Both the position numbers and the translations under genes were made by a program. Positions 7,655-19,200 of a stretch of DNA of 30,704 bases are shown one piece after another (the first letter of the stretch is position 1; the number at the start of each line of letters is the position of its first letter). The DNA is from an uncultured Clostridia bacterium (GTDB lineage Bacteria > Bacillota > Clostridia > Christensenellales > UBA1242). Location: NCBI GenBank assembly GCA_944377765.1, contig CALWFX010000049.1:1-30704 (forward strand), written 5' to 3'. The notes beneath the pieces were generated by a model. It made no database searches and had not been told where the DNA came from. It saw nothing but the letters and a program-made list of their open reading frames with translations.

Positions 7655-9235
7655 TTAACTTTTATATTTTTCCATATATTCTTCGTAGGACATTTCTTTG
7701 TCGATAATTGTGTTTTCATCCACAATGTCAATAATTCTGTTTGCCACTGTTTCAATAATTTCTTGGTCGCCAGTTGCAAAAAGAATTGGGCCTTTAAAGT
7801 TTATCATACCTTTGTTTAGGGAAGTGATGCTTTCAAGGTCAAGGTGGTTAACTGGTTCGTCTAAGATTAACAAATTTCCACCTTCAAGCATAAGTTTTGC
7901 AAGCATACATCTAACTTTTTCGCCACCAGACAAAACATTAACTTCTTTCAAACTTTCTTCGCCAGAGAAAAGCATTCTGCCAAGCCATCCACGAATGTAA
8001 CTTTCTGTTTGGTCTTTGCTAAATTGTCTTAGCCAATCCACAATGGAAAGGTGGCAATTTTCAAAGTATTCTCTGTTATCTTGTGGTAAGTATGAAGGCT
8101 TAATGGTTTTTCCAAACTGCACATTTCCGCTGTCAGCTTGTTCTTTGCCCATCAAAATATTAAAAAGTGTGGTAAGAATAAGAGAGTTTGAAGCAAGAAA
8201 AACAATTTTTTGATTTGGTTCAACATTAAAAGACAAGTTTTTGAACATACCATTTTTGGTTAATTTGTTTACCTTTAAAATTTCCTTGCCGATTGCTTGT
8301 TCAAACTTAAAGTCAACATAAGGATATTTTCTTGACGATGGTTTAAGGTCTTCAAGGGTCAACTTTTCAAGTTCTCTTTTTCTGCTTGTTGCTTGTTTTG
8401 ATTTTGATGCATTGGCACTGAATCTTGCAATAAAGTCTTTAAGTTCTTTTGCTCTTTGTTCTGCTTTCTTGTTCTGTTCCTTTGCTTGTCTTGCAAGAAG
8501 TTGGCTTGTTTCATACCAAAAATCATAGTTGCCAAGATACATATTAATTTGACCAAAGTCAACATCGCAAATGTGGGTGCAAACCTTGTTTAAAAAGTGT
8601 CTGTTGTGGGAAACGATGATGACTATGTTTTCAAAGTCCAACAAAAAGTTTTCCAGCCATCTTATTGTTTTAAAATCAAGGTTGTTTGTTGGTTCATCCA
8701 AAATTAAAATGTCAGGATTTCCAAAAAGAGCCTGTGCCAAAAGCACTTTGACTTTAATTTTAGAGTCCATTTCAGACATAAGTTTGTCAAAACAATCTTC
8801 AGGGATGCTCATGCTTTGAAGAAGTGTTTTTGCATTGCTGTCTGCTTCCCATCCGCCGAGTTCGGCATACTCAGTTTCAAGTTCGCCAGCACGAATACCA
8901 TCTTCGTCAGTGAAGTCTTCCTTCATGTATAAAGCGTCTTTTTCCTTTTGAATTTCCATAAGTCTTTTGTGTCCAAGGAGAACTGTGTTTAAAACAGTTT
9001 CATTGTCATATTTATTTTGATTTTGTTCTAACACTGACATTCTTTCGCCAGGGGTGATGATAACTTCACCAGTGTTAGGTTCAAGTTCACCGGTCAAAAT
9101 TTTAAGAAAGGTTGATTTTCCTGCACCATTAGCACCGATAATGCCATAGCAGTTTCCTTTTGTAAATTTTAAGTTTACTTCTTTATAAAGTGTTCTTCCG
9201 CCGAATGCCAAAGAAACATTTGATGTTTGTATCAT
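7655..9235 (-). CDS. ABC-F family ATPase, YkpA/YbiT-like
   Basis: Soluble protein of 526 residues with two ABC ATPase domains and no membrane part. ABC-F proteins act on the ribosome as translation factors or antibiotic-protection proteins. Domain 1 has Walker A G34-ANGAGKS-T42 and Walker B with DILILDEPTNNLDFKTIRWLE. Its signature loop is MSEMDSKIKVKVLLAQAL instead of LSGGQ, as in the YbiT/YkpA branch. A charged linker at about 240-290 (EQNKKAEQRAKELKDFIARFSANASKSKQA) links the domains. Domain 2 has a normal signature (LSGGEKVRC, about 434) and Walker B (LLILDEPVNHLD), but its Walker A reads FLASNSLILTT at about 345, with no GKS/T. Its start overlaps the stop of the upstream gene by 4 nt (ATGA), so the two are coupled. 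YkpA-like housekeeping function is more likely than resistance; this is inference. Confidence 0.9.
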   Translation of the reverse strand: MIQTSNVSLAFGGRTLYKEVNLKFTKGNCYGIIGANGAGKSTFLKILTGELEPNTGEVIITPGERMSVLEQNQNKYDNETVLNTVLLGHKRLMEIQKEKDALYMKEDFTDEDGIRAGELETEYAELGGWEADSNAKTLLQSMSIPEDCFDKLMSEMDSKIKVKVLLAQALFGNPDILILDEPTNNLDFKTIRWLENFLLDFENIVIIVSHNRHFLNKVCTHICDVDFGQINMYLGNYDFWYETSQLLARQAKEQNKKAEQRAKELKDFIARFSANASKSKQATSRKRELEKLTLEDLKPSSRKYPYVDFKFEQAIGKEILKVNKLTKNGMFKNLSFNVEPNQKIVFLASNSLILTTLFNILMGKEQADSGNVQFGKTIKPSYLPQDNREYFENCHLSIVDWLRQFSKDQTESYIRGWLGRMLFSGEESLKEVNVLSGGEKVRCMLAKLMLEGGNLLILDEPVNHLDLESITSLNKGMINFKGPILFATGDQEIIETVANRIIDIVDENTIIDKEMSYEEYMEKYKS

Positions 9236-9954
9236 AAGTTCTCCTTTTCAATTTGATTAGATTTGATTTTTTGTTTGCTAGTTTTTTCCACAACTGAAGG
9301 TTTTGTTATTTCACTTTGCTTTTCAGTTGCTTTTTGCTTGATAGGAATTTTTTTAGTTTTTGCTTTTTCGCTATTAGACTTTTCCACAATTTTAGATAGT
9401 TTTAAATTTTCCTTTTCTAACTTTTTGTTTTTGATTTCTTCAAGTAGGTTTTTATATCTTGTTGGATATTTTTCTTTAATTTCTTTAAGCAAAGTTTCAG
9501 TGTCAATATCTTCAACAAAAGTATTAGACATAAATTCGCTTAAAACCGGGTCTATGGAATAAATTTCCTTAAAAGAGTTTTCTTCGTTAAAGTTTGTGTT
9601 TTTAAAATCTTTCAAACTTTCTCTTAAAAGAATTTTTCTTAAATTTAAAAACAACAAAATTTTATTTTTATAAAAATCATCAAAAATATCACTATTTTTT
9701 AAAAATTTTTCTATTTTTATTGTATTTTTTAATGATTTTTTATAATTATTTTTAATTTCTTTTTTATTTTCAAAAATAAATTTTGGCAAATTAATATTTT
9801 TTGATAATTCATTTAAGGCAAGTCTTTCTTTAATTAAATCTTCAGATAAAACAAAATCATTTGGCAAAGGATTGACTTTAAATTTTTTATATGCCTTGCC
9901 AAACTTTTCATTTATGAGATTCAAGTAGTTTAAAACTTCAAAATTTATTTCCAT
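9232..9954 (-). CDS. Lys-rich hypothetical protein coupled to the ABC-F gene
   Basis: Protein of 240 residues with no recognised domain. Residues 1-160 are predicted mostly helical (for example KNKILLFLNLRKILLRESLKDF). From about 175 onward it is a disordered, Lys/Glu/Ser-rich tail (KSNSEKAKTKKIPIKQKATEKQSE) ending KENL. The basic tail could bind RNA, ribosomes or DNA, but that is inference. It is first in a two-gene operon: its TGA overlaps the ATG of the ABC-F gene, which points to joint work on the ribosome. It has no Shine-Dalgarno sequence; a near-perfect promoter ends 6 nt before the ATG, so the mRNA is probably leaderless. No other in-frame ATG occurs in the first half. Confidence 0.75.
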   Translation of the reverse strand: MEINFEVLNYLNLINEKFGKAYKKFKVNPLPNDFVLSEDLIKERLALNELSKNINLPKFIFENKKEIKNNYKKSLKNTIKIEKFLKNSDIFDDFYKNKILLFLNLRKILLRESLKDFKNTNFNEENSFKEIYSIDPVLSEFMSNTFVEDIDTETLLKEIKEKYPTRYKNLLEEIKNKKLEKENLKLSKIVEKSNSEKAKTKKIPIKQKATEKQSEITKPSVVEKTSKQKIKSNQIEKENL

Positions 9955-9960
9955 ATGGTA

Positions 9961-9989
9961 AGTATAGCGAGTAATTGCCTATTTGTCAA
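9961..9989 (-). promoter_or_regulatory. Strong SigA promoter placed for a leaderless start
   Basis: Minus strand: perfect TTGACA (9989-9984), 17-nt spacer, TATACT (9966-9961, 5/6). Six nucleotides (9960-9955) separate the -10 box from the ATG at 9954, so +1 should be the start codon itself. There is no ribosome site. Confidence 0.8.
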
Positions 9990-10024
9990 GAGAAAAAGGT
10001 TTAACAACGCAAAGAGATATGAAA

Positions 10025-10055
10025 AAATCCACATAAACTTATCCACTTATCCACA
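10025..10055 (+). promoter_or_regulatory. DnaA-box cluster in the divergent intergenic region
   Basis: TTATCCACA (10047-10055, perfect), TTATCCACT (10039-10047, 8/9, sharing one base with it) and AAATCCACA (10025-10033, 7/9), all in the same orientation. They lie between the divergent promoters at 9961-9989 and 10185-10213 and are followed by about 130 nt of very AT-rich DNA. The rest of the 296-nt gap holds nothing else I recognise. Confidence 0.6.
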
Positions 10056-10184
10056 AATTGTGCTTAGAAAAAAATATCCAGAAAATTATTTTTAAATTAT
10101 TATAAAAATTAAATAGAAAATTAATTAGGAAATTTTTATTTTAAAATATAATTTTATATATTTTATAAATATTCTTATATTTGT

Positions 10185-10213
10185 TTGCGAAAATTATAAA
10201 AAAAATGTATAAT
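10185..10213 (+). promoter_or_regulatory. Promoter of the giant surface protein / cardiolipin synthase operon
   Basis: TTGCGA (10185-10190, 4/6), 17-nt spacer, perfect TATAAT (10208-10213). Predicted +1 near 10220; the ribosome site AAAGGGG (10239-10245) precedes the ATG at 10251. Confidence 0.65.
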
Positions 10214-10250
10214 TATTTTATCTAAATTAGCAAATAATAAAGGGGTAGAT

Positions 10251-13200
10251 ATGAAGAAGAAAAGAAAAGTATTAGCTACTTGGAAAGTTATTCTTATTGT
10301 CATTGCATCCATAATTGGACTTATGGGTGTGACAACTTTGACTATGTATTTGTTAGGATATTTTAATGAAGAGATTATTAATCCTAATGATATTTCTTTT
10401 GTGCAGAATGAAAATTATAATGCTAAAAAAGGTATGTTTGAAGTGTCGGAAAACTTTGAACTTACTTTAACATCTACCACTCAAGATGTTACCGAAAGAG
10501 AAGTTACCCTTTCTCTTTCTGGAGCAACAAGTGAAAATGGCTATATTGATAATGGCATCATAAGAGTGCCAGAAAAGGTTAGGTTAAACACTCCTTTTCA
10601 AGTTACCCTTTCTTCTTCATATAATGACGACCTAGAAATGAATTACATAAATGGTGGAATAACAACCTTGAAGGCAACTTCTGAAAATGGACTTATTCAA
10701 CCAACTTCTGCAGTTATTGCAGTTGATGTTCCTGTTTATGAAGTTTCCGGATATTTATATGATGTTGCAGACAGCGAAATGAACGAACTTACAAATGTTG
10801 TTGTGGGTTCTCAATTTAAAGTTAAACTTAATTACACTCCAAGCGAAAGTGAAAAACTTTATAGCGGAGATGAAAACAAACTGTTTTTCTATTACAATCT
10901 TGAATATAACGACATTGAACTTGATTACACAACACACACCTTTACTGCTAAAAAGATAAGTGAAGCAAATGGCGATAAAATCACCATTTTGACTTTCTCA
11001 TCAGCAAAATATCAAAAGGAATTTTTAGCTGAATATAATGCTTATCTTGCTGAAAATCCAACTTACCAAGATAGTTTTACGCTCATGAATCAAAGAGCAA
11101 ATCTTTATTTTGGAGAAAATCAACTTGCTTGTAAAAAATTGGATATTGAACTTAAAGTTGTTGATGTTACTGTTGATAATTTCAGACTTACAAACACCAG
11201 TTTCAAAGGCACTGTTGACAAGTATCTAAATTTGGCTTCATCTTCAACTTCTCCTGTTTTCGATGGCAATTTTGGTGTGATTATTCGCGACAGTGAAAAC
11301 ACTCCATTAAACTCTGTATATGCAAAAAATGTTGGTATTGCATATATTGGAGAAACAGACGGAGTTAAAATTAAGGGGTCAAGCGTTGTTAAAGTGGTGG
11401 AACAAATGGTTGATGGCAAAGCAGAATACACTTTAACAGAAGAAAATTATGACATAAATGCAAGTTATAAAATGCAGGTTAGTGAAGATGGCTTAACAAG
11501 AACATATTATTTTGTTTTACCTGACACAAATGGTAGCAGTGATGCTTCTAACTATTCTTATAAAATTTCTGCAACTGAAGATAATGTTGAACAATTTAAA
11601 TCGGCTTTGTTTGTTGAAGAAAATGGTGAACTTGCAATTTACTTTAATGCTTCTCAAACCTTTGGGGATTTGCCAGTTATCAACATTGATTTCACAATGA
11701 GCGCAGAAAGTGAACTTCATTGGGACGATCAAAGCACAATCAACCTTGTTTATGACTCCGATGCGGGAATTTCAGACTCGGTTGACCTTTCAACACAAAT
11801 AAGTGTTCCAGAAAACAATATTTATCAAACAGTTAGATATTTCCTTTTCTTTGACAATGGAAGTTTGGAAGGTAATTTCAATAATGCAATTTCAACAAAA
11901 CAGCCAGTGGAATACTCTATTTCTGGAGAAAATCCTGATATTTCAGTTACAATTCCGGGTTCGGCAACAGGCATAACAAGCATATATTTATACGAACTTA
12001 ATGACAGTATGCTTACTGCAAATGGGCCTTATGACAAAAATATTTATTTGATTTTTGCAACTGTTCGAACAGACGCTGAAGGCAATATCATTATGAAGAA
12101 TGGAAAATATGATATTGTGTTAACAAGTAACTACAAAAATTTGGTTATTGACTCGACTTTGAAATTTAGCGACATGGATTCAACTTTAAATATCACTTCA
12201 TCTGTTCAAGATTATTTCTTGCATGAAGACGAACTAGGCGAAAATTTTGAACTTTACATCCCTTCAGTTTTGGTTGAAACTGAAGATGAGACAACGAGTG
12301 ACACCTTTAAATTTGATATAACACTTTCAAATTCACTTAATGTGTCATCAGACTTAAATGAAATGCAAGAATTATATAACTCTCAAAACTTGAAGATTGA
12401 ATTTAGAGATGCTGATGGAGAAAAAACTGACTATTTGTCTTTTGAAAATGTATCCTTTAATAGCAATGAACTTGCAAGCACAATAACAATTTCTGGCGAC
12501 GTTGTGATTTCTAGTGCATATACTAACACTGAAGGAGATTATTTTACTGCATATCTTGTGTTTAACAATGGCAAAACTGTTAGAGAAAAACAATTGACCT
12601 TTACCTATGAAACATATACTTTTGATAATTTTATGCTCTATGCACAAAAAGTTGATAGTGCTGAGTATCAGTTTATTCTTGATTATGCTGACAATCCAGA
12701 TGAAAATCCATACATTAATCCTGTAACCAACGAGCCTGGAGTTGTTCAGGTCAAAATCACTGCTGATGATGTTAGCATAGAATGGAATGGACAAACTGTG
12801 ACCGACCCAGAAAGTGGCAGTCCTATCAAAAAACTTTCAGATCTTCTTCAAGTTTCCATGTTTGACCAATTTGGCAGATTAATTATGGTTGACGATGTTG
12901 CATCCTACACTCTTCAAGAGTTAAATGGACTTAACTATGTTATGATTGGCAACAATGAAATAACCGGATTTAGAGCAACTGGTGGCAATCCTGTTGATAC
13001 AATTTTAAGAGCGACTGCAACTTCAAAGGATGGTTCACAAGTTACAACAAACTTCCAAATCAATTTCACAATTCAAAGTGAAGGTGTTTCCAAAGTGGAA
13101 TATGATGCCACAGAGTTTGTTAAAGACATTGACGATGAAATGACAGAACTTCAAGGCAATATTGGAGAAGTTACAATTAAAAAATATTTGACAACTGATG

Positions 13201-16200
13201 ATGTAATTTCTCTTAAAGATTTAATCAATGTTTACATTGGAGATAACACAACACCACTTCAAGATTTAACCTTCAAACTTGACAGTGCTTATTTAAGTGA
13301 AATGTCATCAAAAAATTTAACAGATTTGTTTAGGACAGCAAGCAATCAACCCGCAGGTGGCATGATTTCACTTTATTCTGATGTTAGTTGTGTTGATAAT
13401 TATTTGGTAGATACCACAGATAACATTGTGGCTCTCAAAATTATGAAACCATTTGCTCAAGAAACAACCATATACTTCAATGTTACAGACAGCAATAATC
13501 TTGTTAACATTAAACTTAATTTTGTTATCTATCAAAATGTTGAAGTTACTCCAAAATTTTCTACATATGAAAGCCAATATGAAGGATATTTAACAACAGC
13601 AGGAAATGGCGATCTTAGGAACAAAGTTTTTGGCGGAGAAGTTCTTGATTTAAACACATACTACCCAATAAGTTTATCCAAAACAAAAGATGATCAACCA
13701 GACACAAGTTTCAACTGGGGTGGCGGAAGATTAAACATTTTAACTGATTCCACAGATCTTGTTGATGTGGCAGGTTCCGCTTTGGTATTTGCTGATGTCA
13801 AAACCTACGAACTTGTCAATGTGACAATTGTTTATGGCGAAATTGTCAATGGTCAAACAAACACATATGCTTTCAAACAAAGTTTATCTTTTGTTATCAA
13901 TCCAAACTATGCGATAGTGGAAAATGACAAGAATATAGACCTATCTCAAATTGGCGATGGAATAAACATTGAAAACACACATTACAACATATATAAAGCA
14001 ACAGATTATATTAACTATATGAAAGGGGCAACCTTGGATGAAAGTAGCAAGGTGGAATTTGCTGGGAACTTTAGATTAGACAGAGTTGAAGGTGGAATTT
14101 TAACTTCAGACAGCAACAGTCCAATTGTTAAAAGAGATCAAGAGAACCCAATTCCATACACCGCACCACTTGGCACATATATTGAAACAAGTTTCAATTT
14201 GACATATATTGGCGATGATGCTGGTACAGGAGATTTTCAAGCATTGTATTTTGTGGCTCGAGATGAAAACCAAGCAGACTTTGTTGGAACAGGCAAGAAC
14301 AGTATAACCTTCAATGTGGGCTATGGCATAGATGCTTATGATACAATCAACAAGATTTTTGAAGAAAATAACAATAGTTATAAACTACTCGAAAATGAAA
14401 ATGGCTATCAACTTATCCTTCTTGAAAGCATGGCTTATAAACTTAATGATGGTTGGTATGGCACTAGCACAGAAAATAGATATTTAATATTTAATTCTGA
14501 CAATTTCAATGTTGGAAAACTTGACCAATTTAACTTTGACACAGAAATAAGGTTCCAATACAATAATATCGACACAATCATTGTGCAAGTAAGATTAACA
14601 AAAGTTGGGCTTGACTATATTGTTTACACAAACGACTATCCTTTTGATATCATTACTGGAAATGCTGACACTTTGGTGGAAAACAATGTTTTTGAATCAA
14701 TTGTTGCAGGCATACAATCAAAACAAATTGTATATATTGATAAGTATGATGAAAATTTTGAATTGTCAAAAGACCAAGTGGGCTTCCACTATAAAGTTTC
14801 AGAAGGCAGTAACTATGGTGCAAATCTCACGATAAGTGATATAACTGCTGGCTATGAAAACTTGATTAGCATTGTGGATGGCGCAACAACTGGCAGTAAA
14901 AACAGTATTAAAATTAATTCAATTGTAGATAATGGCGATGAAATTTATGCGATTATACTTTTAACACTCTCTCAAAATTCTGGCAGTGGAAATATCTATT
15001 ATGAAATGTATTTCCGCATTAAAGTGGAAGCAAACTATATTCTTCAAAATGTTTTCTATCCATATAATAATGAAGCAGAATATATCAATCAAAGCGACTT
15101 TACAATAAATTTTGAAGAAGCATTCAACAGCACAAACGCTTCTGGCGATGCAGTTGGAAGAACTCGTTTTGCAAAACTTCAAAACAAGGAAACTGGCGAT
15201 GTTGTGGATGCTGATGCTAAATATAAAATTTATGATGTTGCAGTGAATGGCGAATCAGTGGCAAAGGAAAGTTGGACACAATATCTTGATTTAACTTTGG
15301 ATGAAAACACTGGAATTCTAACTGCTCATGTTAAGAATGAAGACGCGTTAATTACAATCAAAATTGCAAAATCATACTTTGAAAATGATATTGAAATTGT
15401 TAATTCAGAAAGAGTTTACACAATAATTTTAAACAACACTCCAGAATATGTTTCTAACGTTTACAAGATTGAAGAAGATGAAGAAATAACTCTTGGAAAA
15501 GATGGAAAAGACTATATTGAAAATATCCAAGTTGGAAAAAATGAATATAAATATTTTGTAGACTTAAAAGAAAACAGTGAAAGTGGCATTCAAACACCAG
15601 TAACAAACATGAACGCACATTTCACTTCTGAAGATGGCAAACAATTGCTTGTTCCATTCATTAAAGAAGGAGATGTGATTTACGCAACTAATGAAGGTGG
15701 AACTTTAAAGGATGAGTTAGAAATAACAGCAGAAATACTTGAAACTCTTAATGGCGAAGAAACAGACAGAGTATATATTACAGTAGAAGAGCTTGAAAAT
15801 GGCATTTCAAAAATCACTCTTCCAAGTGGACTTTCAGTTGGCGAACAAACAAGTGTCACAGAATTCTATGTTGAAACAGAAAAAATCAATTACTTCATGT
15901 TTGAAAAACAAGCAAATTCTGAAATTTTTGAACTTTCCTTTAAAACTGTCAGTGCTTACACTCAAGACATGGAATTTTCTATTGGTATTTACACAACATA
16001 TGAAAACGCCTTTAATATCAACTTCAAAATTAATGGTGGATATACAGTAACATTCACTGAAAATGTTTTAAATGGAACACCATTTGCAAGCGGAAAAGAA
16101 TATCAGTTATCAGATTTTGTTGAAAAGATACAAAATATAGGTGGCTCAGAACTTCAAACAGCCTTTACATATAAAGTGGCTGGTGAAACAGATGCAAGTG

Positions 16201-19200
16201 TTAAAAATAGAATTAATATTAATGGACAAACCTTTACAGTGGCTCACTCAGAAAGAGATTTCGGTGTTGTGATTGTTGCTGAATATTGGAAAGACGAACA
16301 ATTGTTGTTTACCTTCTCATTCACACTTAATTTTGCTAAGAGTTTTGATAACTCGGTTGTTCGTGAATATAAAGATGACAACACATATTATTCTCAACAT
16401 ACATTAACTTTTGATTTAACAAAAGGCAACTTCTATGATGCAGTTAAGGGTTATTTGGAACCAGAAGATTCAATTGTTGACGAAAATTCCTTCATTTTCC
16501 AAGGCGATGGAAGTTCTTATGGAATTCAAATTGAAAATGTAAGTGAAGAGCAGACTGCAACTGAAAACATGACAATTGTGTATATGTTTAATGGTAACCA
16601 AATTTTCACTTTCCAAGTTAATTATGTATATAACATCAAACCTAATGTTGTCTTGGAAAATCAATATCCAACACCAGATGGTAGCACTGAAACAGGCGAA
16701 ATGATTGGCGACGAGTTTGTTGAAACTGAATTTGTTAATGATAAAGACAAGATAAACAATTTCTTCAACACTGCTCCAAACTTCACAACAAGTGATGCAA
16801 AAGGCAGAGTAACAATTTCACCACAAGGACAAGAAGGTGTAAGTTATCAATATCAAGTTGGAATCAATGTAACAGAAATATCAAATGTTCGTCTTGTTGC
16901 AACTGGCAACACAAACAGAGAAATGACAAGTGCAGGCATACTTGTTAACACAACTTTAACCGAAAGCACAATGCCAACATATAATTTTGAATTTAACTTG
17001 CAAAATAATGGCACTTCTGGATATGTTCTTTTCACAATCACAGTGAATCAAGTTTCAATCACATACAGAGTTAATGTTTCAAATTCTTCAGTTGTAACTG
17101 TTGAAACAAACGCAACCAACAGAGAAAACTCTGTGGAAAAAGTGTTTGCAGAAGATATGAAGAATTATGAAGAAGAAAACATCTTTGGTTACAGCAGAAT
17201 GCTGAAATATAAGTATTTGACTGGCATTTCTGTTGTAAACTACTGGGTAAGATTTGAAAAGGAAAATGAAGCACCACTTATTTATCAACTTCAAATAACA
17301 AAAGTTGGCTCTGAAAATGTGGAAGACCTTGGCAAGAGTAATGATGGCTATACTTTTGAAGGAGTTTATACAACCAAAGACAACGCATTAAACAAAGTTA
17401 ACAAATCAGACGAAAGAACAATTTTTGAAACAAATCCATATATCACAAACAGAATTGTTTTAGTGTATGCGGGCTATAAGGTTTCTTCTTCTGTTGCAGA
17501 AATATATTTGTATGAAGACGCTATTGACAATACAGAGAAAATGTCAGAGTTTGAATTTGAAGAAGATGATGTTCAAACTGAAAAGACATTGAAGATAAGT
17601 TACACTTTTGCAAATGATAAAAATACAACTCAGCACGCAACAGGATTTTCATATAGTGTTAAACTTACTGTTGAATTTGAAGTTGTTTCAGATGCAGTTA
17701 CTCAACATGAAACTTTGCAAGCAGGTAACGATTACAATCTTCTGTCACTGCAAGGTTTTGGCATCAGAAATGCAAGAACTGGCGAACTTTACACTTCAAC
17801 AACTATGGCAGAAAATGGAGAAATCAATCTTCAAGTTTATGGCTTCTCTGATTTACCAGTTGCTTATGAAAATGGCAAAGTAAGTGAAAATGGAAAATAT
17901 GACGCACTTCAAGTGGAAGCAGGTCAAATTCACGACCAATTGATAAAAGATGGCATACATTACACAGGCATTAAGCCAAGAGCGGGAATGAGTAGTATAA
18001 ATGTAGGCAGTAGCACAGACTTTACAAACAACTATATTACTCTCACTGCTCAAAGACAGAACGAAAAGAATGTGGATTGGAAAATTCAAGCAAGGGGTGC
18101 TGCAAACATGGGCAACTTTGTTATGCTTAAAATCACTTACAGCACAACGTTTGCTGGCAAAACAATCAGTGTCAGCGACAACTTAAAAGTGTTAGTAAAT
18201 CCTGCGTATAAAGTTTTAATTAAAACAGATGACACCACAAATGCATACAATCAAGCACAGGAAGTAACTTTGGAAGGTGGTGGCAACCATAATACTTATA
18301 TGACAAACACAGCCGAAACACCTTACATAATTACAATATTTGAAAATACTGTATCAAATTCAAAACAAAGCACAGAAAAATTATATGCTGCTCTTGGAGA
18401 ATATCCACTTTTGCAAGCAAATCAAGGCTCAACAAACTTAGGATATACCTTCACATATAAGTATACTTCTGGCAGTGGCGAATTTAATAGTTATGCCGCT
18501 GGAATAAGTTTAACCGATGGTTGGACTGGAAAACCTGACAACCAAAGCAGTAGTTTAAGCTTTACAGTTACACAGCCACCACTTGGAGATAAAAATTATT
18601 ATATTGATGCGGTTGACCCTTATGACTTCCAAATCAGGATATATTTCAGAGTGCGTGCAGGGCTCAACCCAGAAATCGCCGATATTAACAAAACAACCTT
18701 AAAAGAAGGTGACGACATTGAGTTTGGTTCGGTTTATAAGTCAATAACTCAATCAAAAATCTCTTTAAGTGGAATACTTGAAGGCAATGGTAATGGATTT
18801 GCCACCGATTATGATTTACACTACAGTAATATTACAAAAGAAGATGATGACAAGACTAGACCTTTACTTAAATACAGCAATTCTAATAACTTTATTGAAG
18901 CCAATACAGCAAATAGTGCAGAAAAACCACTTAGTGGACTTGTATATGTTTACTATGATTCTAGCAATAATAAGTATGCTACAGACACATTTAGTGAAGT
19001 TCCTGTTAACACATCATTTAGCATTTATGTAAACTATTCGAAATGTGGAATTAGTGTAGACGAAAATAATAAAACAAGAACAGTCTATGTTGAATATGAT
19101 GGTAAAATTTTAACTCCAGCAAATCAAAATGTGTCATCTGAAACCAACCCAACGTTCAATGCAGACAACGAAGTTCAAGTTTCACTTCGTGGACTTGATG

